Positions 1-10,497 of a stretch of DNA of 64,000 nucleotides are shown here, in pieces. The notes below the pieces were generated by a model. The model saw only the letters and a list, made by a program, of their open reading frames with translations, did no database searches and was not told the origin of the DNA. A program made the translations under genes and the position numbers. Source of the stretch: Shinisaurus crocodilurus (taxonomy: Eukaryota; Chordata; Lepidosauria; Squamata; Shinisauridae); contig CM037879.1 in NCBI GenBank assembly GCA_021292165.1, forward strand, positions 23,791,817-23,855,816, in the 5' to 3' direction. Numbering within the stretch: the first letter of the stretch is position 1; the number at the start of each line of letters is the position of its first letter.

Positions 1-126
1 TTGGAGGGTTATACGCACCCACATAGGATGGGGCTGTTAAAAACTGCAAAAGAGGGAGTGGGCTCTGACGGGACTCTTTTCAGACCTCAGATCTGGGAAT
101 CCAAAGCATCCTATGGCCCTCTAGAC

Positions 127-263
127 CAGGGCTCTCCACCCTTGGGTCCCCAGATGTGGCGGGCCTACAGTTCCCAGCATACCCAGCCAGCATGGCTAAT
201 GGCAAGGGATTCTGGGAGCTGTAGTCCCAGCAACATCTGGGGACCCAAGGCTGGAGAGCCCTG
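127..263. mobile_element. hairpin hAT MITE, family A copy 1
   Basis: The ends are inverted: CAGGGCTCTCCACCCTTGGG on the left and the complementary CCCAAGG..GGAGAGCCCTG on the right. The middle contains the two halves of an inverted TTCCCAGCAT/CTGGGAGCTG block. The flanks CTCTAGAC and CTCTAGAT form an 8-bp TSD with one mismatch, diagnostic of hAT insertion. There is no coding capacity. It is the same family as 7917-8041 and the half copy at 55518. Confidence 0.85.
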
Positions 264-729
264 CTCTAGATAATACCTAGGGGGCATAGGATTGCTCTTT
301 TATTATCTGAAGTGAGTAATCCAGTAAGTCTTATCCAAAAGAACTGCTTCCCAAAGGGGTATATATTCCTACAAAAGCTTCAGTATGAAAATCATGAACA
401 GGCGAAAATCTCAAAGATAGAGAGTGGCTCAGGGCTGCTGCTCACAATCTTTTGGGGTACGTAGCATACAAATAAACAAACAAATGAGTAAATGAATATA
501 AATGGAATTTTGACCAATTTTTGACCATTTTTCTGAATGCTCCCCAAATGCAGAGATGAAAGTCAACAGTCACTTAAATGTGATTACTGGCATGTATGAA
601 TGCTTTCCCAAAACAAACAAAAACAGTGGGATGGAAGTATTTATCTGCTCGGGGGCACTCGCAAAATCCATCCGGGATTTTTGGCATTCATATATGATTT
701 TCAACATTCACTTTAACATATTTTCAGTG

Positions 730-815
730 CTGCAAGCCTATACATATCTACTCAGAAGTAAGCCCCATTGAGTGCAATGGGACTTGCGCCCAGCTAAGTG
801 TGAATAGAATTAAAG
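730..815. repeat. short dispersed repeat fragment (CCCCATTGA..CAATGGGACTT type)
   Basis: Contains AGTAAGCCCCATTGAGTGCA followed by ATGGGACTTGCGCCCAG, a small inverted arrangement. Similar stretches occur near 9640-9713, 49500-49560 and 55895-55920. It is probably an old DNA-transposon MITE. Ends are not resolvable. Confidence 0.4.
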
Positions 816-1289
816 ACATAACGGCTATGTTCAGAATCTCATTTGAGAACACCTCATATATACTTTTTGTTTCCTTTATTCCAGTAGTTCTCCAAAAAAA
901 AATTGTGGGCGAGGGCAGACCTCTTAAATATTGTTAGGCGTTTTGCTGGACTACTTAATTTATTTCTTTATTTGTTCTACAAGTTAAAGCACGAACGTAG
1001 CTCATACTTTAATAACGGCAATCTTGCCTTTCTAATGCTATAGATGTACACCTGTCTTTATCAGCAAAGTTCTGTGAATTTAGGTGCAATATTTGTCAGC
1101 TTTAGCTTCAGCAAAGTTATCTTTAACCGGTAATTTTTTAAGGGAAAATTAGTAGACTGCACCAACAGCATTTAATGAAAATCGTGGACCTTCTTAGCTT
1201 GTTGGATAATCCCACCCTGGTCAAAACAACCATTGTCATTTGTAAAAAAAATCAAGTCAGGGCCAAGTACAGATAGCCTCTACTGTTCA

Positions 1290-1347
1290 GCAATCTTTCT
1301 GTGGAACACCTGAATGGAGCTCATGGACCACAGTCTGAGAACCTCTG
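1290..1347. mobile_element. degraded hAT end fragment
   Basis: The right end, GACCACAGTCTGAGAACCTC then TG, is the complement of CAGAGGTTCTCAGACTGTGG, matching the general CAGNGGTTCTCA terminal motif of vertebrate hAT elements. No partner end or TSD was found, so this is an old fragment. Confidence 0.4.
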
Positions 1348-2402
1348 CTTTATTCAAATGTGCAAGAGACATGTAGCTAGTGAGATTTCACTGTTTCCAA
1401 CTAAATAGCAAGGGGCAAAACAAATTACTTCCAAAGCAGAGAAGCAGCTGCCAGCAACAGCTGATGAAAAAAAGCTAAGACGTCGATTAAAGTGCCAGCC
1501 AAAATTAGGCCGATCATCTTGATTTAAAACAGAGCTGTCGTAACACTTATGCCATTACTGTCAATGCGAAACAAATAGAATGAACTGGCCTTCACTGTTC
1601 AGCCTCCTGTGAAGCGACCTTTGAACTTTTGCAAAAACAAAAAACACACCAGCCTTCTGGACTCCAGGGCGAAAATGGGAGTCAAAATAGTTCAAACAAA
1701 TAATTATTGTGTGTGCATAGAAAGAAAGAACAAAACTGGGGGGGGGGGGACACACCAACCCACCCATTTCCCCCTCACTTCTCAAAGTACAAAAACAGAT
1801 TTGATTAGGTTCTGTTATTGCCAAATGACCTTTGCATACAAAACAGAAGTGACTTTTCCAAGTCATTTATTGTCCCAATAAAGTGAATGGAGCCGGGATG
1901 AATGATCAGCAATCCGGAGATTGATTTTTGCTGTAAGTAAACCTAAGTGGCTGAACAAAATAGCAAAATGAAAAGGAAAATGGATTATCGGGAAGTCTGA
2001 CAGGAAGAAGAAGACAATGCCAAGAAAATGAATGCAATGGTAATAAGATCTCTTATGCCGAAGATGCTGCAGCCAGCACCAAACAGGTTTCACTGAGCTT
2101 GGCACATGGCATGGAGGGGATCAGGCCATTGTTTCATTTTAAATGGTGCTCTTATGATGAGAGGTGTATGATTGGGAAGTAATTACTCTGTTGCTTGTAA
2201 ATGTTGTGCTCTTAATTAAATCTGAGGAGATGGGGGGGTGTCCCATGTGGTGAGCATTATTAAACATAAGCATCCATCTCCCATGTTGAGTAATGTGCAA
2301 TAATTGCTGTGTTCAAAGCTTGTCTGCCACTTGAATGCCTTCTTCTGGCCTGGCACAAACGAGGGCCAGCCGCTTCAGATCCAGGCATCCCTTGCGGGAG
2401 GG

Positions 2403-2606
2403 ACCACAGCTCAGTTGTAGCGCATAGACTGCACATGCAGAAGGTCCCAGGTTCAATCCCCATCTTCTCCAGTTAAAGGGATCAGGGTAACAGGTGATGG
2501 GGAAGATCCCCCCTTCCTGAGACCCCAGGGAGCTGTGGCTGGGCAAAAGCAGACAGAGCTGGGCTCAGTGGACAAATACTTCTCACCTGGTGTGAGGCAG
2601 CTTCCC
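2403..2606 (+). mobile_element. tRNA-derived SINE, copy 1
   Basis: A tRNA-like head contains a degenerate A-box region (AGCTCAGTTGTAGCGCATAG) and a clear B box (GGTTCAATCCCC). A body follows with CCCAGGGAGCTGTGGC, ending in GAGGCAGCTTCC. The same unit appears at 17128 (+) and 21188 (-), where the core is CTCTCCAGGGTTTC on the strand shown. It is a retroposed Pol III element, not a tRNA gene. Confidence 0.7.
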
Positions 2607-2769
2607 ATGTGCCTCCCACTGCTGCACAGTGCTGCGCTTACTCGGACCATGAAGAGGGAACGCGCCGTTAGTGATGTTTTGGAGGCTATGGGGTGATTTG
2701 AGGGGAGGCCAGCTACAAGGGTCCCCACAGCAACCAGCATTTCCTGAGGATTTTACTGCTTGTGGTATG

Positions 2770-3074
2770 TGGTTTTTTAAAATTTATTTCTTGTTATAAG
2801 TTTCAACAAAACAAAACAAAACCATAAAAAAGAAAATGAAAAGAGAAGGGGGGGAAAGAATATATAGATATATAGATTTGAATGTATCAATTATACATGA
2901 ACTTCAAGGTAGGCCAAATATCCATATATATATCCATTCAAGAACGCCGTCTATATACCATCTGTTCAAATGTTGAGAGCATCATTAGGTCCTCAATCCA
3001 TTGCATTATAGGAGGCCAGCATTTATCCTTCCAATTTTGTAATATTGGTCTTTTAGCTGTCAAAAGGGTGCAGA
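2770..3074 (-). mobile_element. L1 LINE 3' end (part 1, distal)
   Basis: Read on the minus strand, a broken frame gives LTAKRPILQNWKD...MQWIEDLMMLSTFEQM. This resembles the C-terminal end of L1 ORF2 (family pattern: a hydrophobic helix, then NWK and EEW-like motifs). It ends in an AT-rich tail with AATAAA near 2785. The fragment resumes at 4192 beyond a hAT insertion. It is 5'-truncated and frame-damaged. Confidence 0.55.
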
Positions 3075-4183
3075 CAGGGCCGGTGCAAGGCAGTTTGGTG
3101 CCCTAGGCAAGATCAGATATTTAGCGCCCCCCCTTCCCACTTGAGCCCTCCCCCCCTCCAGCCCTATGCCCATTATGAAATAAATTTCCCTCCCTGGGAA
3201 CTGCCGAGCCCCATAGAAAAACTTTGTGGACTTTGAGACTTTTCCTTTGTGTTCATGCGGAAAGCAAAGAGGCAACATCAGCCCAGCTATGCCAGGAACT
3301 CCCAAGGACCTTCTCCTACTCCATATATATGTAAAAGCCTGTCTCCTCCTGCGGGCAGCACAAGGGATATGAAAAAAGGATGTGAGAGAGGTGTGGACGT
3401 GGTGGTGCTACCTGTGAGGAATAGAGACAAAAGGGTGTCTTGCAGCCTGTCCTACCTCACAGGGTGGAGGTGCAGAGACACCGGTTTGACTCATACATCT
3501 TCTGGGTTGCGGGGGGGGGATGCATGTAGTAGAAACATAGCAAAGAGAGAGCCCGTGGATCATCTGGTTCAAATTTAAGAGGGGCTTTACGAAACTTGCT
3601 GCTTCCCCGCCTCTCTCTATCACTTTGTTGTAATATTTCTGCCTTTTGAGGCTTTTTTCTGCCTCAACGGGCATAGGATTGCGCATGGCTGGCTGGGGAA
3701 TGCTGGGAGTTGTAGGACTTCCCCCCCCTCCAAACACGCATAGGATTGTATCCTAAAAGTATTTAAAACCAAAACACAGAAACAGCATGGTAAATAAAAC
3801 ATTGGCGCCACAGCTAGCTTAAAATACCTTTCCCTCCCTCCCTGGTTGCTGGAAATAACTGCTTTCAGGGAACGTTGAGAGGGAGGGTGAAGGAGGTGTT
3901 CGCAGGTGCATCCTTCCTGCTTCCCACCAGCCTCCCATCATTGGCCCCTGCCCGCCTCCGCCTCCTCCAGCCTGTCGCCTTCTCTGCCTCTTTTGATGCT
4001 GGTTGTGAGGAGGAGCCTGCCTGAAGCTTCAGCGGCGCCAGATTGGAGACGGAGCCCTGAGGTGGAGGAGGGAGAGGGAGGGGCGCGCTTCTTTCACCTC
4101 CCCTTCCCCCACGTTTCTGGTGCCCCATTTAGCCTGGCGCTCTAGGCAGCCACCTAGTTCGCCTAATGGTAGCACCGGCCCTG
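3075..4183 (+). mobile_element. non-autonomous hAT, family B copy 1 (long form)
   Basis: Terminal inverted repeats CAGGGCCGGTGC and GCACCGGCCCTG are exact. The flanks GGTGCAGA (3067-3074) and GGTGTAGA (4184-4191) form an 8-bp TSD with one mismatch. Just inside the left end is GTTTGGTGCCCTAGGCAAG; the right end has CTAGTTCGCCTAATGG. It contains an embedded hairpin-MITE remnant near 3663-3755. Open frames on both strands are GC-rich noise with no transposase motif. It is nearly identical over long stretches to 15486-16773. Confidence 0.92.
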
Positions 4184-4191
4184 GGTGTAGA

Positions 4192-4365
4192 TAATCCATT
4201 TACGTTGACCATGCATTAACTTCCAGGAAGCAAGTAAACAATTTAAAAGAACGTATGCATCAGTAAATATTAAAGAGTGTTCCAATACACAGTTTATCTG
4301 TATTATAACCTCCTCCCAAAAAGAGGCAACTACTGGACATTTGTGGCTTTGTGCTCTTGTTGGGA
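4192..4365 (-). mobile_element. L1 LINE 3' end (part 2, proximal)
   Basis: Continuation of the L1 fragment at 2770-3074, separated from it only by the hAT element and its TSD. Minus-strand translation has frame breaks and L1-like hydrophobic segments. The joined host reads sensibly through the insertion point. Confidence 0.5.
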
Positions 4366-4376
4366 CTTGGGTAAAT

Positions 4377-4437
4377 CAGCCTTCCCCAAACTGGTGCCCT
4401 CCAGATGAGCAGTAGTCCCAACACATCTGGAAGACTG
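4377..4437. mobile_element. short hairpin MITE, family G copy 1
   Basis: Begins CAGCCTTCCCCAAACTGGTG and contains an inverted CCAGATG/CATCTGG pair. Family G recurs at 7769, 10498, 11093, 27455 and 51309. Flanks GGGTAAAT and ATGTAAAT are compatible with a degraded 8-bp TSD. Confidence 0.6.
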
Positions 4438-4440
4438 ATG

Positions 4441-5190
4441 TAAATAACAGGATAAAAATGGAAACACTAACGAAAACAAAATACCAGGAACCTACCTTCC
4501 CACGCACCTCTCTCAATCAGTGGCCTTCAAAGAACTGCTGTGCCATCAGGGTCATTGCATGCTCAGGATCCCTGGTTGCTCACCCCTCACTCTTTTCTCT
4601 GTGCACATGATTACAGGACTGTCCCCAAACCTGGAAAGGATGATCCACTGCAATCAGTAGGATTTTCCTTCTGTGTAAAGCTAAACAGCTTTTCTACACG
4701 AAGCTGTTAATCCACTGTATCTACTTTCGGTTTCCTCACAGAACTGAGATCTGAGCTCTAAACAAAGAGCTTTTCCTTTCCTGCTTTTCTGCAACATAGC
4801 CTCTAGGTGGTACTATGGTATAGCAGAATGATTCAATCACAGAAGTGGGGAAATGTGTTCTGTTTCACTTTCACAAATAATGCTGCATTTTCCCCATTCT
4901 AGAAAACCCCTGCAAAACAGGGCTCTTTAAAAACAGAAGCGAAATTGAAGGGTCATGACGTGCTCTAAAGAACCTGTAAACAAAACACCCATGAGTGAGG
5001 AATGACAAGAACACAATAAAAGCCTCATGCTCAATGTTAAGTAAGTGAAGTCCCATTGACACTGATAGCAGAAATTGAAGCACACACGTTTAACGCTCCC
5101 GGTTTTGGTGAAAATAGCTTGGCTCCAAAGAGAGTGGAGGTGTGGTGCTTGCCCAGGTCTAGTAGGAATGAGCTGTTTTCACAATTGAGG
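4441..5190. other. stretch without recognised gene
   Basis: No repeat family or coding exon recognised. Moderate AT content and chance ORFs only. Confidence 0.4.
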
Positions 5191-5194
5191 GTAG

Positions 5195-5300
5195 TAAGCA
5201 GTGGTATCCCCTAAGGATTTGTATTGGGACCAGTGCTATTTAAGATTCATAAATGATATACATAGCCCGGTCTGCTGGTGACACCAAATTATCGTTGTGA
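5195..5300 (+). mobile_element. degraded CR1-like LINE fragment
   Basis: A frame-broken translation resembles SG(I/V)P.G.VLGPVLFK followed by D-T-K-L. This is the reverse-transcriptase palm region seen intact in the CR1 at 52427-53510. Only about 100 bp remains. Confidence 0.45.
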
Positions 5301-5371
5301 TATGTATCACTTTACCAGCTGCAGCACATTGTTGACACATGGAAGGGACAGAATGGCGAGGTAAACAGGTT

Positions 5372-5715
5372 TGTTATGTCTTTCTGGATTCTCATGTTTT
5401 CGCATGGGAAACTCATGAGAGCAATATGAGCTAGTCACATGGTTTGTATGTTCTGATGACGTGCTAACTTGTTTTTCTGTCTGAAGCCATCTTAGAGACT
5501 GCTTTCTCTCTTCTTCTTGGTTCTTCTTGCTGGACTTTGTTACTGCAACAATGTAACGTCTTTGCTGAGGTGGAGTGAAGCTAACTTACTCCACAGGATG
5601 TAATGCTTGCTATGCATTTATACTCTGCACATGGACTGTAACTAGGAAATGTATACTCTGTAGAACTTTACTTGCTAAGTGAATAAACAGGTAGAATTAG
5701 ACCTGTGGTGTTACA
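5372..5715 (+). other. LTR-like segment (weak candidate)
   Basis: Starts TGTTATGTC and ends GGTGTTACA, giving TG..CA ends with a short inverted TGTTA/TTACA. It has an AATAAA at 5683-5688 near the 3' end. No matching direct repeat flanks it and no internal retroviral region is seen, so it may be ordinary unique DNA. Confidence 0.22.
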
Positions 5716-6352
5716 GAGTGTTTCCTGACTCCATGGATTAATCTGCAACGGGGAAGCTGGAGGCAGTCTGACAACAGGGCAGACTGGGCTGGTTAACTGG
5801 CACAACACACTGCACGCTGCGCGCGGGGGAAGGTGAGATCTGGAAGATCTGTGTGTGGAATTTCAGGCGTCTGCTGAGCGTGAGCGTGACACAGACAAGG
5901 ATTATAAATCTCCCAACCCGCACACACTCTGCTCACGCTCCAACAATTATTAAGGACGATGAAATCCAAAGCAAACTGTGTGAAAGAATTTATCCACAAT
6001 GGGTGAATGGGAAACACAACAGCAATGAAATTCTCTTTGAGGGGGCCAAATATGGTGGGGAAATAGGGGCAAAATGAAAGAGTGAGTCTGCCTTTCCTTT
6101 TTCATTGGTGGGGGAGGGGGACAAAACTCATGCACTCTCCTCCAGCCCAATTCAGATCCAGGGGAGCACCAGTGACTGTTGCAGCAGCAGCTCTACCTCC
6201 CAAATTCTCCACTCTACCCCCTGAAGTTGACCAAAATGCATCCCTCCCCCCTTCACAGTCTGTGAAACCAAGCGTGGGCATTTTAGTCCAGCGCAAAATC
6301 AAATCTAAGTAGGTGTAAAGTTATGCACGTTGAGCCAAAGTATCGTGACTTG
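5716..6352. other. stretch without recognised gene
   Basis: Contains short overlapping ORFs on both strands with no recognisable domain. No repeat family identified. Confidence 0.4.
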
Positions 6353-6845
6353 TAAGGATGGGCACCGAGCCTGGCACCTGAATCGTGGGGCGCTCGGTGA
6401 GTGCTTCTGCCGTGCTATCCAACCCGAGCACCCCGCAAGCACCAGCTGAGGCGCTCACCGGACTTCCGGTTTCCGGCGCTACGTTTTTTTACATAAAAAA
6501 CAGGGTAAACTACATTAAAACAGCCGCAATTTGCGTAACCAGTGCTACTTTTTGTTACGTCGAAAACAGCGTAAAATACATTAGAACAACCGCGATTTGT
6601 GTGGTGTATGCAAATTGCAGTTATTCTAACATATTTTATGCTGTTCTTAACATAAAAAACATAGCGCCGGTTATGCAAATCGCTGCCATTTTAATGTAGT
6701 TTACCCTGTTTTTTACGTTAAAAAACGTAGCGCCGGAAACCAGACGTTAGCGCGAGACGTGAGCCGAGCCGGGGAATGGTAAGTCGAGGGGAGCTCGGGC
6801 GGGGGGTCGAGCCCGGCAAGTTTGCCCCGCTTCCACACACTCCCG
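6353..6845. mobile_element. nested foldback hAT-like element, family K copy 1
   Basis: The outer end begins TAAGGATGGGCACC; the right end is near TCCACACACTCCC. Inside are long inverted arms at 6473-6540 and 6669-6736 (about 68 bp each, near perfect). Between them is a second, weaker inverted pair built from GTAAAATACATTAGAACA-type sequence. Layout matches 37255-37629, which has a readable TSD. Outer boundaries here are approximate. Confidence 0.6.
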
Positions 6846-7507
6846 ATGGATCTTGGGGTTGCGGTAGATAGCTCACTGAAACTGGCAGCAGGCTGAGGGT
6901 ATGCAGCAGCACTGAAAAGGTCAAACTTACTGTTAGGGATTATTAGGTAAGGGAGTGAAACAGTGCTCACGTCACATTATGGGGTGGAAGTAAGAGGGCT
7001 TGTAATGACACCCGCCAGCCCCAGCCTTGCCTTTAGCCATATGAGGCTCCCCAACCCTTAAAAAAAATTGTAGCTAAGATTGGGGGAGGCAGCATAAAAG
7101 GCTAGTGGGCTGAGCCCCACTTCTCTCCCCCACCACCCCCCACGCCGCCCTGTAATTAGAGTCATAGGTTAAAAATGAAACTTGCAGTATTAGAATACTT
7201 TGATCGTTTATACAGATCTACGGCTACATTTGGAATACAGTTCAGGTTGCCCCATCTAGAAAAGAAAGCGGGGAGGGGGAAGCACTGTGAAAGGTAAAGT
7301 AAAGCATAACCAAAATATTCACAATCTATAGTTGGGTTATATTATTTATATACCTTTTTAGGACCAACCAAAACTCCACAAAAATGTGCAAGCTTTTTGA
7401 GTTCTCCAGAACTCTTCATGAGGCTGGGTGGTAAAGCAGGGAATGGGGGAAGAAACAGAAAAGTCCAAACATTTGGCCAGATTTGGCCGTGGCCATGAGC
7501 TCTGCTG
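6846..7507. other. stretch without recognised gene
   Basis: No family recognised. A purine-rich run lies near 7268-7280. No coding signal. Confidence 0.4.
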
Positions 7508-7727
7508 CAGGGAGGCTGGTCGGCTCCTGTTTCGGTGGGGCTCCTTTTCCATTACAGGTTTTTCAGGTTTTATTTGCAGCTTCATAGGAGCGATCCATGG
7601 TGGTGAACCTATTTGGGGGTTGGAGTTCAGCACCACGGATAGCTCCTGTGAAAGCTCCAAATGAAAACCTGAAAAGCCTGTAATGGAAAAGGAGCCGACC
7701 CGGAATAGGAGTCCCCAGCCTCTCCCC
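7508..7727. mobile_element. foldback MITE, family E copy 1
   Basis: Begins CAGGGAGGCTGGTCGGCTCC and ends with the inverted GGAGTCCCCAGCCTC. Internal inverted arms include GGGGCTCC..TCCATTAC and the matching GTAATGGA..GGAGCC. Family E has seven copies in the window. No coding capacity. Confidence 0.75.
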
Positions 7728-7768
7728 TTCAGCCTCAACATGGAGATCTGCAGTCCGAATGAATTAGT

Positions 7769-7867
7769 CTGGCCTTCCTCTACCGGGTGCCCTCCAGCCA
7801 TGCTGACTGGGGGATGCTGGGAGCTGTAGTCTGACACATCTAGAGGGCACCAGGTTGGGGAAGGCTG
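7769..7867. mobile_element. hairpin MITE, family G copy 2
   Basis: The right half, ACATCTAGAGGGCACCAGGT followed by TGGGGAAGGCTG, is the inverse of the left CTTCCTCTACCGGGTGCCCT. The middle has GGGGGATGCTGGGAGCTG, as in other G copies. TSD is not clear. Confidence 0.6.
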
Positions 7868-7916
7868 AATAAGTCCACGGTAGGAGTTGCGGTTGTCAGA
7901 TTACACCAGTGTTTCT

Positions 7917-8041
7917 CAACCTTGGGTCCCCAGATGTTTTTGGCCTACAACTCCCAGCATGCCCCAGCCAGCTATGCTGGCTGGGGCATGCTGGGAGTTG
8001 TAGGCCAAAAACATCTGGGGACCCAAGGTTGAGAAACACTG
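7917..8041. mobile_element. hairpin hAT MITE, family A copy 2
   Basis: A near-perfect 125-bp palindrome: CAGTGTTTCTCAACCTTGGG is mirrored by CCCAAGGTTGAGAAACACTG. The centre pairs CCCCAGCCAG with CTGGCTGGGG. An exact 8-bp TSD, GATTACAC, lies at 7909-7916 and 8042-8049. It could form a long RNA hairpin if transcribed. Confidence 0.93.
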
Positions 8042-8161
8042 GATTACACCTAGCTCTGCATTTTAGGGCCGAGAAGCAATGGCTGGTCTCCATTTCTGAA
8101 AGCACAAAAGGCCGGCTATAATTGTGACCTGCCTCTTGCCTTGAGTGAAATAGAAAGGTTC

Positions 8162-8264
8162 TTAAAGGTGCGATCCTATGCATGTTTAGACAGAAAAATT
8201 AAAGGCCTACAACTCCCAGCATGCTTTTTTTCCCGTCTAAACATGCATAGGATTGCGCTCTAAG
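8162..8264. mobile_element. hairpin MITE, Harbinger-like, copy 1
   Basis: Inverted arms at 8162-8191 and 8235-8264 share TCCTATGCATGTTTAGAC and its complement. Family members at 27526-27652 and a fragment at 62232 share the arm. A TAA trinucleotide at both edges hints at the 3-bp TSD of PIF/Harbinger elements, but this is weak. Confidence 0.6.
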
Positions 8265-8570
8265 TCAGCATACAGCAGAAGTGCAGAGAAACATGGCAGT
8301 CCTGATAATAGCAAAGCTGGAGTTAAATTTTAGGTGGTAGACTAGGTTTAAAAAAAACTTTCAAGGGACCAGGCAACTTCGCTGTGAAGAAAGAGTAAAA
8401 GTTTCGGGGGGGGGGGTTAATTGAGAAAAAAAGATGAGTAAGAGGGACATGATGAGAGAGGTTTATCAGATTCTGAATTTTTGTGTAGAGAACCGATACA
8501 TGTGCGAATACCACGTGTGCTGGGGACAAACGATGGAAGGCCAGAGCTATTACCGTCGTAGGGTGCCCCT

Positions 8571-8780
8571 CGGGGGAAGCTGATGACTCCTGTGTCAGTG
8601 GGGCTCTTCATCCATTGCAGCTTTTATTGTGAGCTTTATAGGAGCTATCCATGGTGCTGTTCTCCATCCCCAAAATAGGCTCATCACGATGGAGAACCGT
8701 GGATAGCTCCTAGAAAGCTCGAAATAAAAACTGCAATGGATAAGGAGCCCCACTGACATCGGAGTCACCAGCCTCCCCTG
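8571..8780. mobile_element. foldback MITE, family E copy 2
   Basis: Left end GATGACTCCTGTGTCAGTGG, right end CCACTGACATCGGAGTCACC. The internal AGGAGCTATCCATGG and its complement CCGTGGATAGCTCC form a second inverted pair. Flanks GTGCCCCT and GTGGCCAT could be an eroded 8-bp TSD. Confidence 0.78.
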
Positions 8781-9274
8781 GTGGCCATGTCTGCTCTTCT
8801 ACAGAGGAAAATCCTTTATTGGAAGGGCTGCCAGAGGACTGTTCTGTATTTTGAAGGTGTCCTCTATTTTTCCTGTCCAAAAATAGCCATCAAAAGGAAA
8901 TAGCCATCAAAAGGAAGCACTGGGCCTTGACTGGGCCTTGAAGTCACCCATCCACAGCACCTGAATGGGGGTGGTGTGTCACCTGGTCACAGTCTTCCAC
9001 ACCATGGTGCGATGTACTGTATTTCTATTTAAATTATAGTCATTATTTGTAAATTTGCATATATCCATATAAATTAGCATACTCAAATTTTATGCAAATA
9101 AGTTATCCTCTTTTGCTCTTTTTTTTCTTTTTTTTTTTGGTGATGCATGTCTTCTTTTTTGGCGATTCACAACTATATCTTCTTCAAAGCCTGTTTGTGA
9201 ACTTCCCAGAAGCATCTGGCTAGCTAGTGTTGGAGACAAGATACTGCTCTTGGTGGACAGTGGCCACCCGCCGG
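8781..9274. other. stretch without recognised gene
   Basis: Includes a local direct duplication near 8884-8915 (AAATAGCCATCAAAAGGAA twice) and a T-rich run at 9119-9138. No gene recognised. Confidence 0.4.
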
Positions 9275-9475
9275 CAGTGGAGGCTGGTGACTCCTGTTTC
9301 GGTGGGGCTCCTAATTCCCTTACAGCTCTTGGAGCTTTATAGGATCTATTCATGGTGCTCCATGGTGGTGAAGCTATTTTGGAGTTCAGCACCGTGAAGA
9401 GCTTCTATAAAGCTCCAAATAAAACCCGCAATGGATTAGGGGGCCCACCGAAATAGGAGTCACCAGCCTCCCCTA
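9275..9475. mobile_element. foldback MITE, family E copy 3
   Basis: Begins CAGTGGAGGCTGGTGACTCC and ends GGAGTCACCAGCCTCCCCTA. The core carries AGGATCTATTCATGGTGC and a partly matching inverted arm. No convincing TSD. Confidence 0.75.
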
Positions 9476-10406
9476 GGTGGACCTTCTTGTTCTAGTCAGC
9501 CAGGTTCTTCTTCTTCTGATGTTCATGCCTGTAAGAAAACTCCAATGAAGAGAACCTGAGAAGAAAGAATTCCACTGAAAGGGAACATAAGGCCCACACC
9601 ACATTTGTTTACTTGCTTACTTAGGCTGCAATTTTATACCTATTTACCTGGGGGCTAGCCCCATTGAATTCAGTGGACTTACTACTGAGTGGACATGTAC
9701 AGGATCACGCTGCTACTTATTCAAAATAAGATTTATACCCTGTCTTTCAATCAAATGATTCTTAGGGCGGATTACAACAGGGTGTAATAATAATTACAAT
9801 AATTACAGGGATAATGTTTACTGAAGAAAGAGACCATGTTTTCCTCATGGTAAAAATAAAGATGCTCACACAGTAGTATTTTGCCATGTTTTCCCTTGAA
9901 TTATTCAGCATTCAAATCCTGTAAACAAAACATACAATTATTGTTCAACAAAAGAACTGCTCTGCCACGCCACAATGCCATTGAAGCAACAGAATGTACC
10001 AGTAGCGCTAGTTGTGTTACTGTTCTCCTTCAGTTCATCCTCTCTCTCCCCTCTCTCTCTCTCTCTCTCTCTCACTCTGTGAAACATTCCACATTAGTTC
10101 CGAAACAATTAATTAATTAATTAATTAATTAATTTCAGACCATTTCTATACTGCCTTTCTTCCTTTTTAAAAAAAGAAATAACGAAAGTGGTTCACAAGA
10201 TAAAATCATGATAAGATACCACAAGAACCAATCAATAAAACAGTAGCAAAACAATAAAATAAAATAACCAGGAGTAGCTGGCAATGCTAAACATCAGGCA
10301 AACACCTGGGCAAACGTGCCTTAGGGTCTCGATGGAAACACGCCACACTTCACATTAGACAAAAAGGAGAACGCAAAAATAATATAAAGAGGATCCCATG
10401 TTGAAC
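9476..10406. other. stretch with microsatellites, no gene
   Basis: Contains (CT)n at 10041-10073 and (TTAA)n at 10108-10134. The region at 9640-9713 resembles the CCCCATTGA-type repeat at 730. No exon recognised. Confidence 0.5.
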
Positions 10407-10466
10407 GTTGGGGTGAAAGGAGGCTCCCAGATCTTTTCAGATCTGGGAGCCTCCTTTCACTCCAAC
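10407..10466. repeat. 28-bp-arm perfect hairpin
   Basis: Left arm 10407-10434 and right arm 10439-10466 pair with one mismatch across a 4-nt TTTC loop, centred on CCCAGATCT/AGATCTGGG. A second small palindrome, ATTCCTCAG..CTGAGGAAT, follows immediately. It looks like a MITE core. Bacterial-terminator readings do not apply in this genome. Confidence 0.8.
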
Positions 10467-10497
10467 ATTCCTCAGTATTCTGAGGAATACTGTAGTC

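Larger units (their letters stand above)
272..2400. other. stretch without recognised gene
   Basis: AT-rich, mostly unique-looking sequence. Two short repeat remnants lie inside it (730-815 and 1290-1347, listed separately), plus a G run at 1738-1749. Open frames on both strands at 1561-1881 overlap each other and look like chance. I see no splice-flanked exon or conserved domain. Confidence 0.5.

Noticed and set aside
5372..5715. Solo LTR
   Set aside because: TG..CA ends and a polyadenylation signal are present, but no TSD and no second copy. Kept only as a weak candidate.
10407..10466. Rho-independent terminator
   Set aside because: The hairpin lacks a following T tract and the context is a vertebrate genome.
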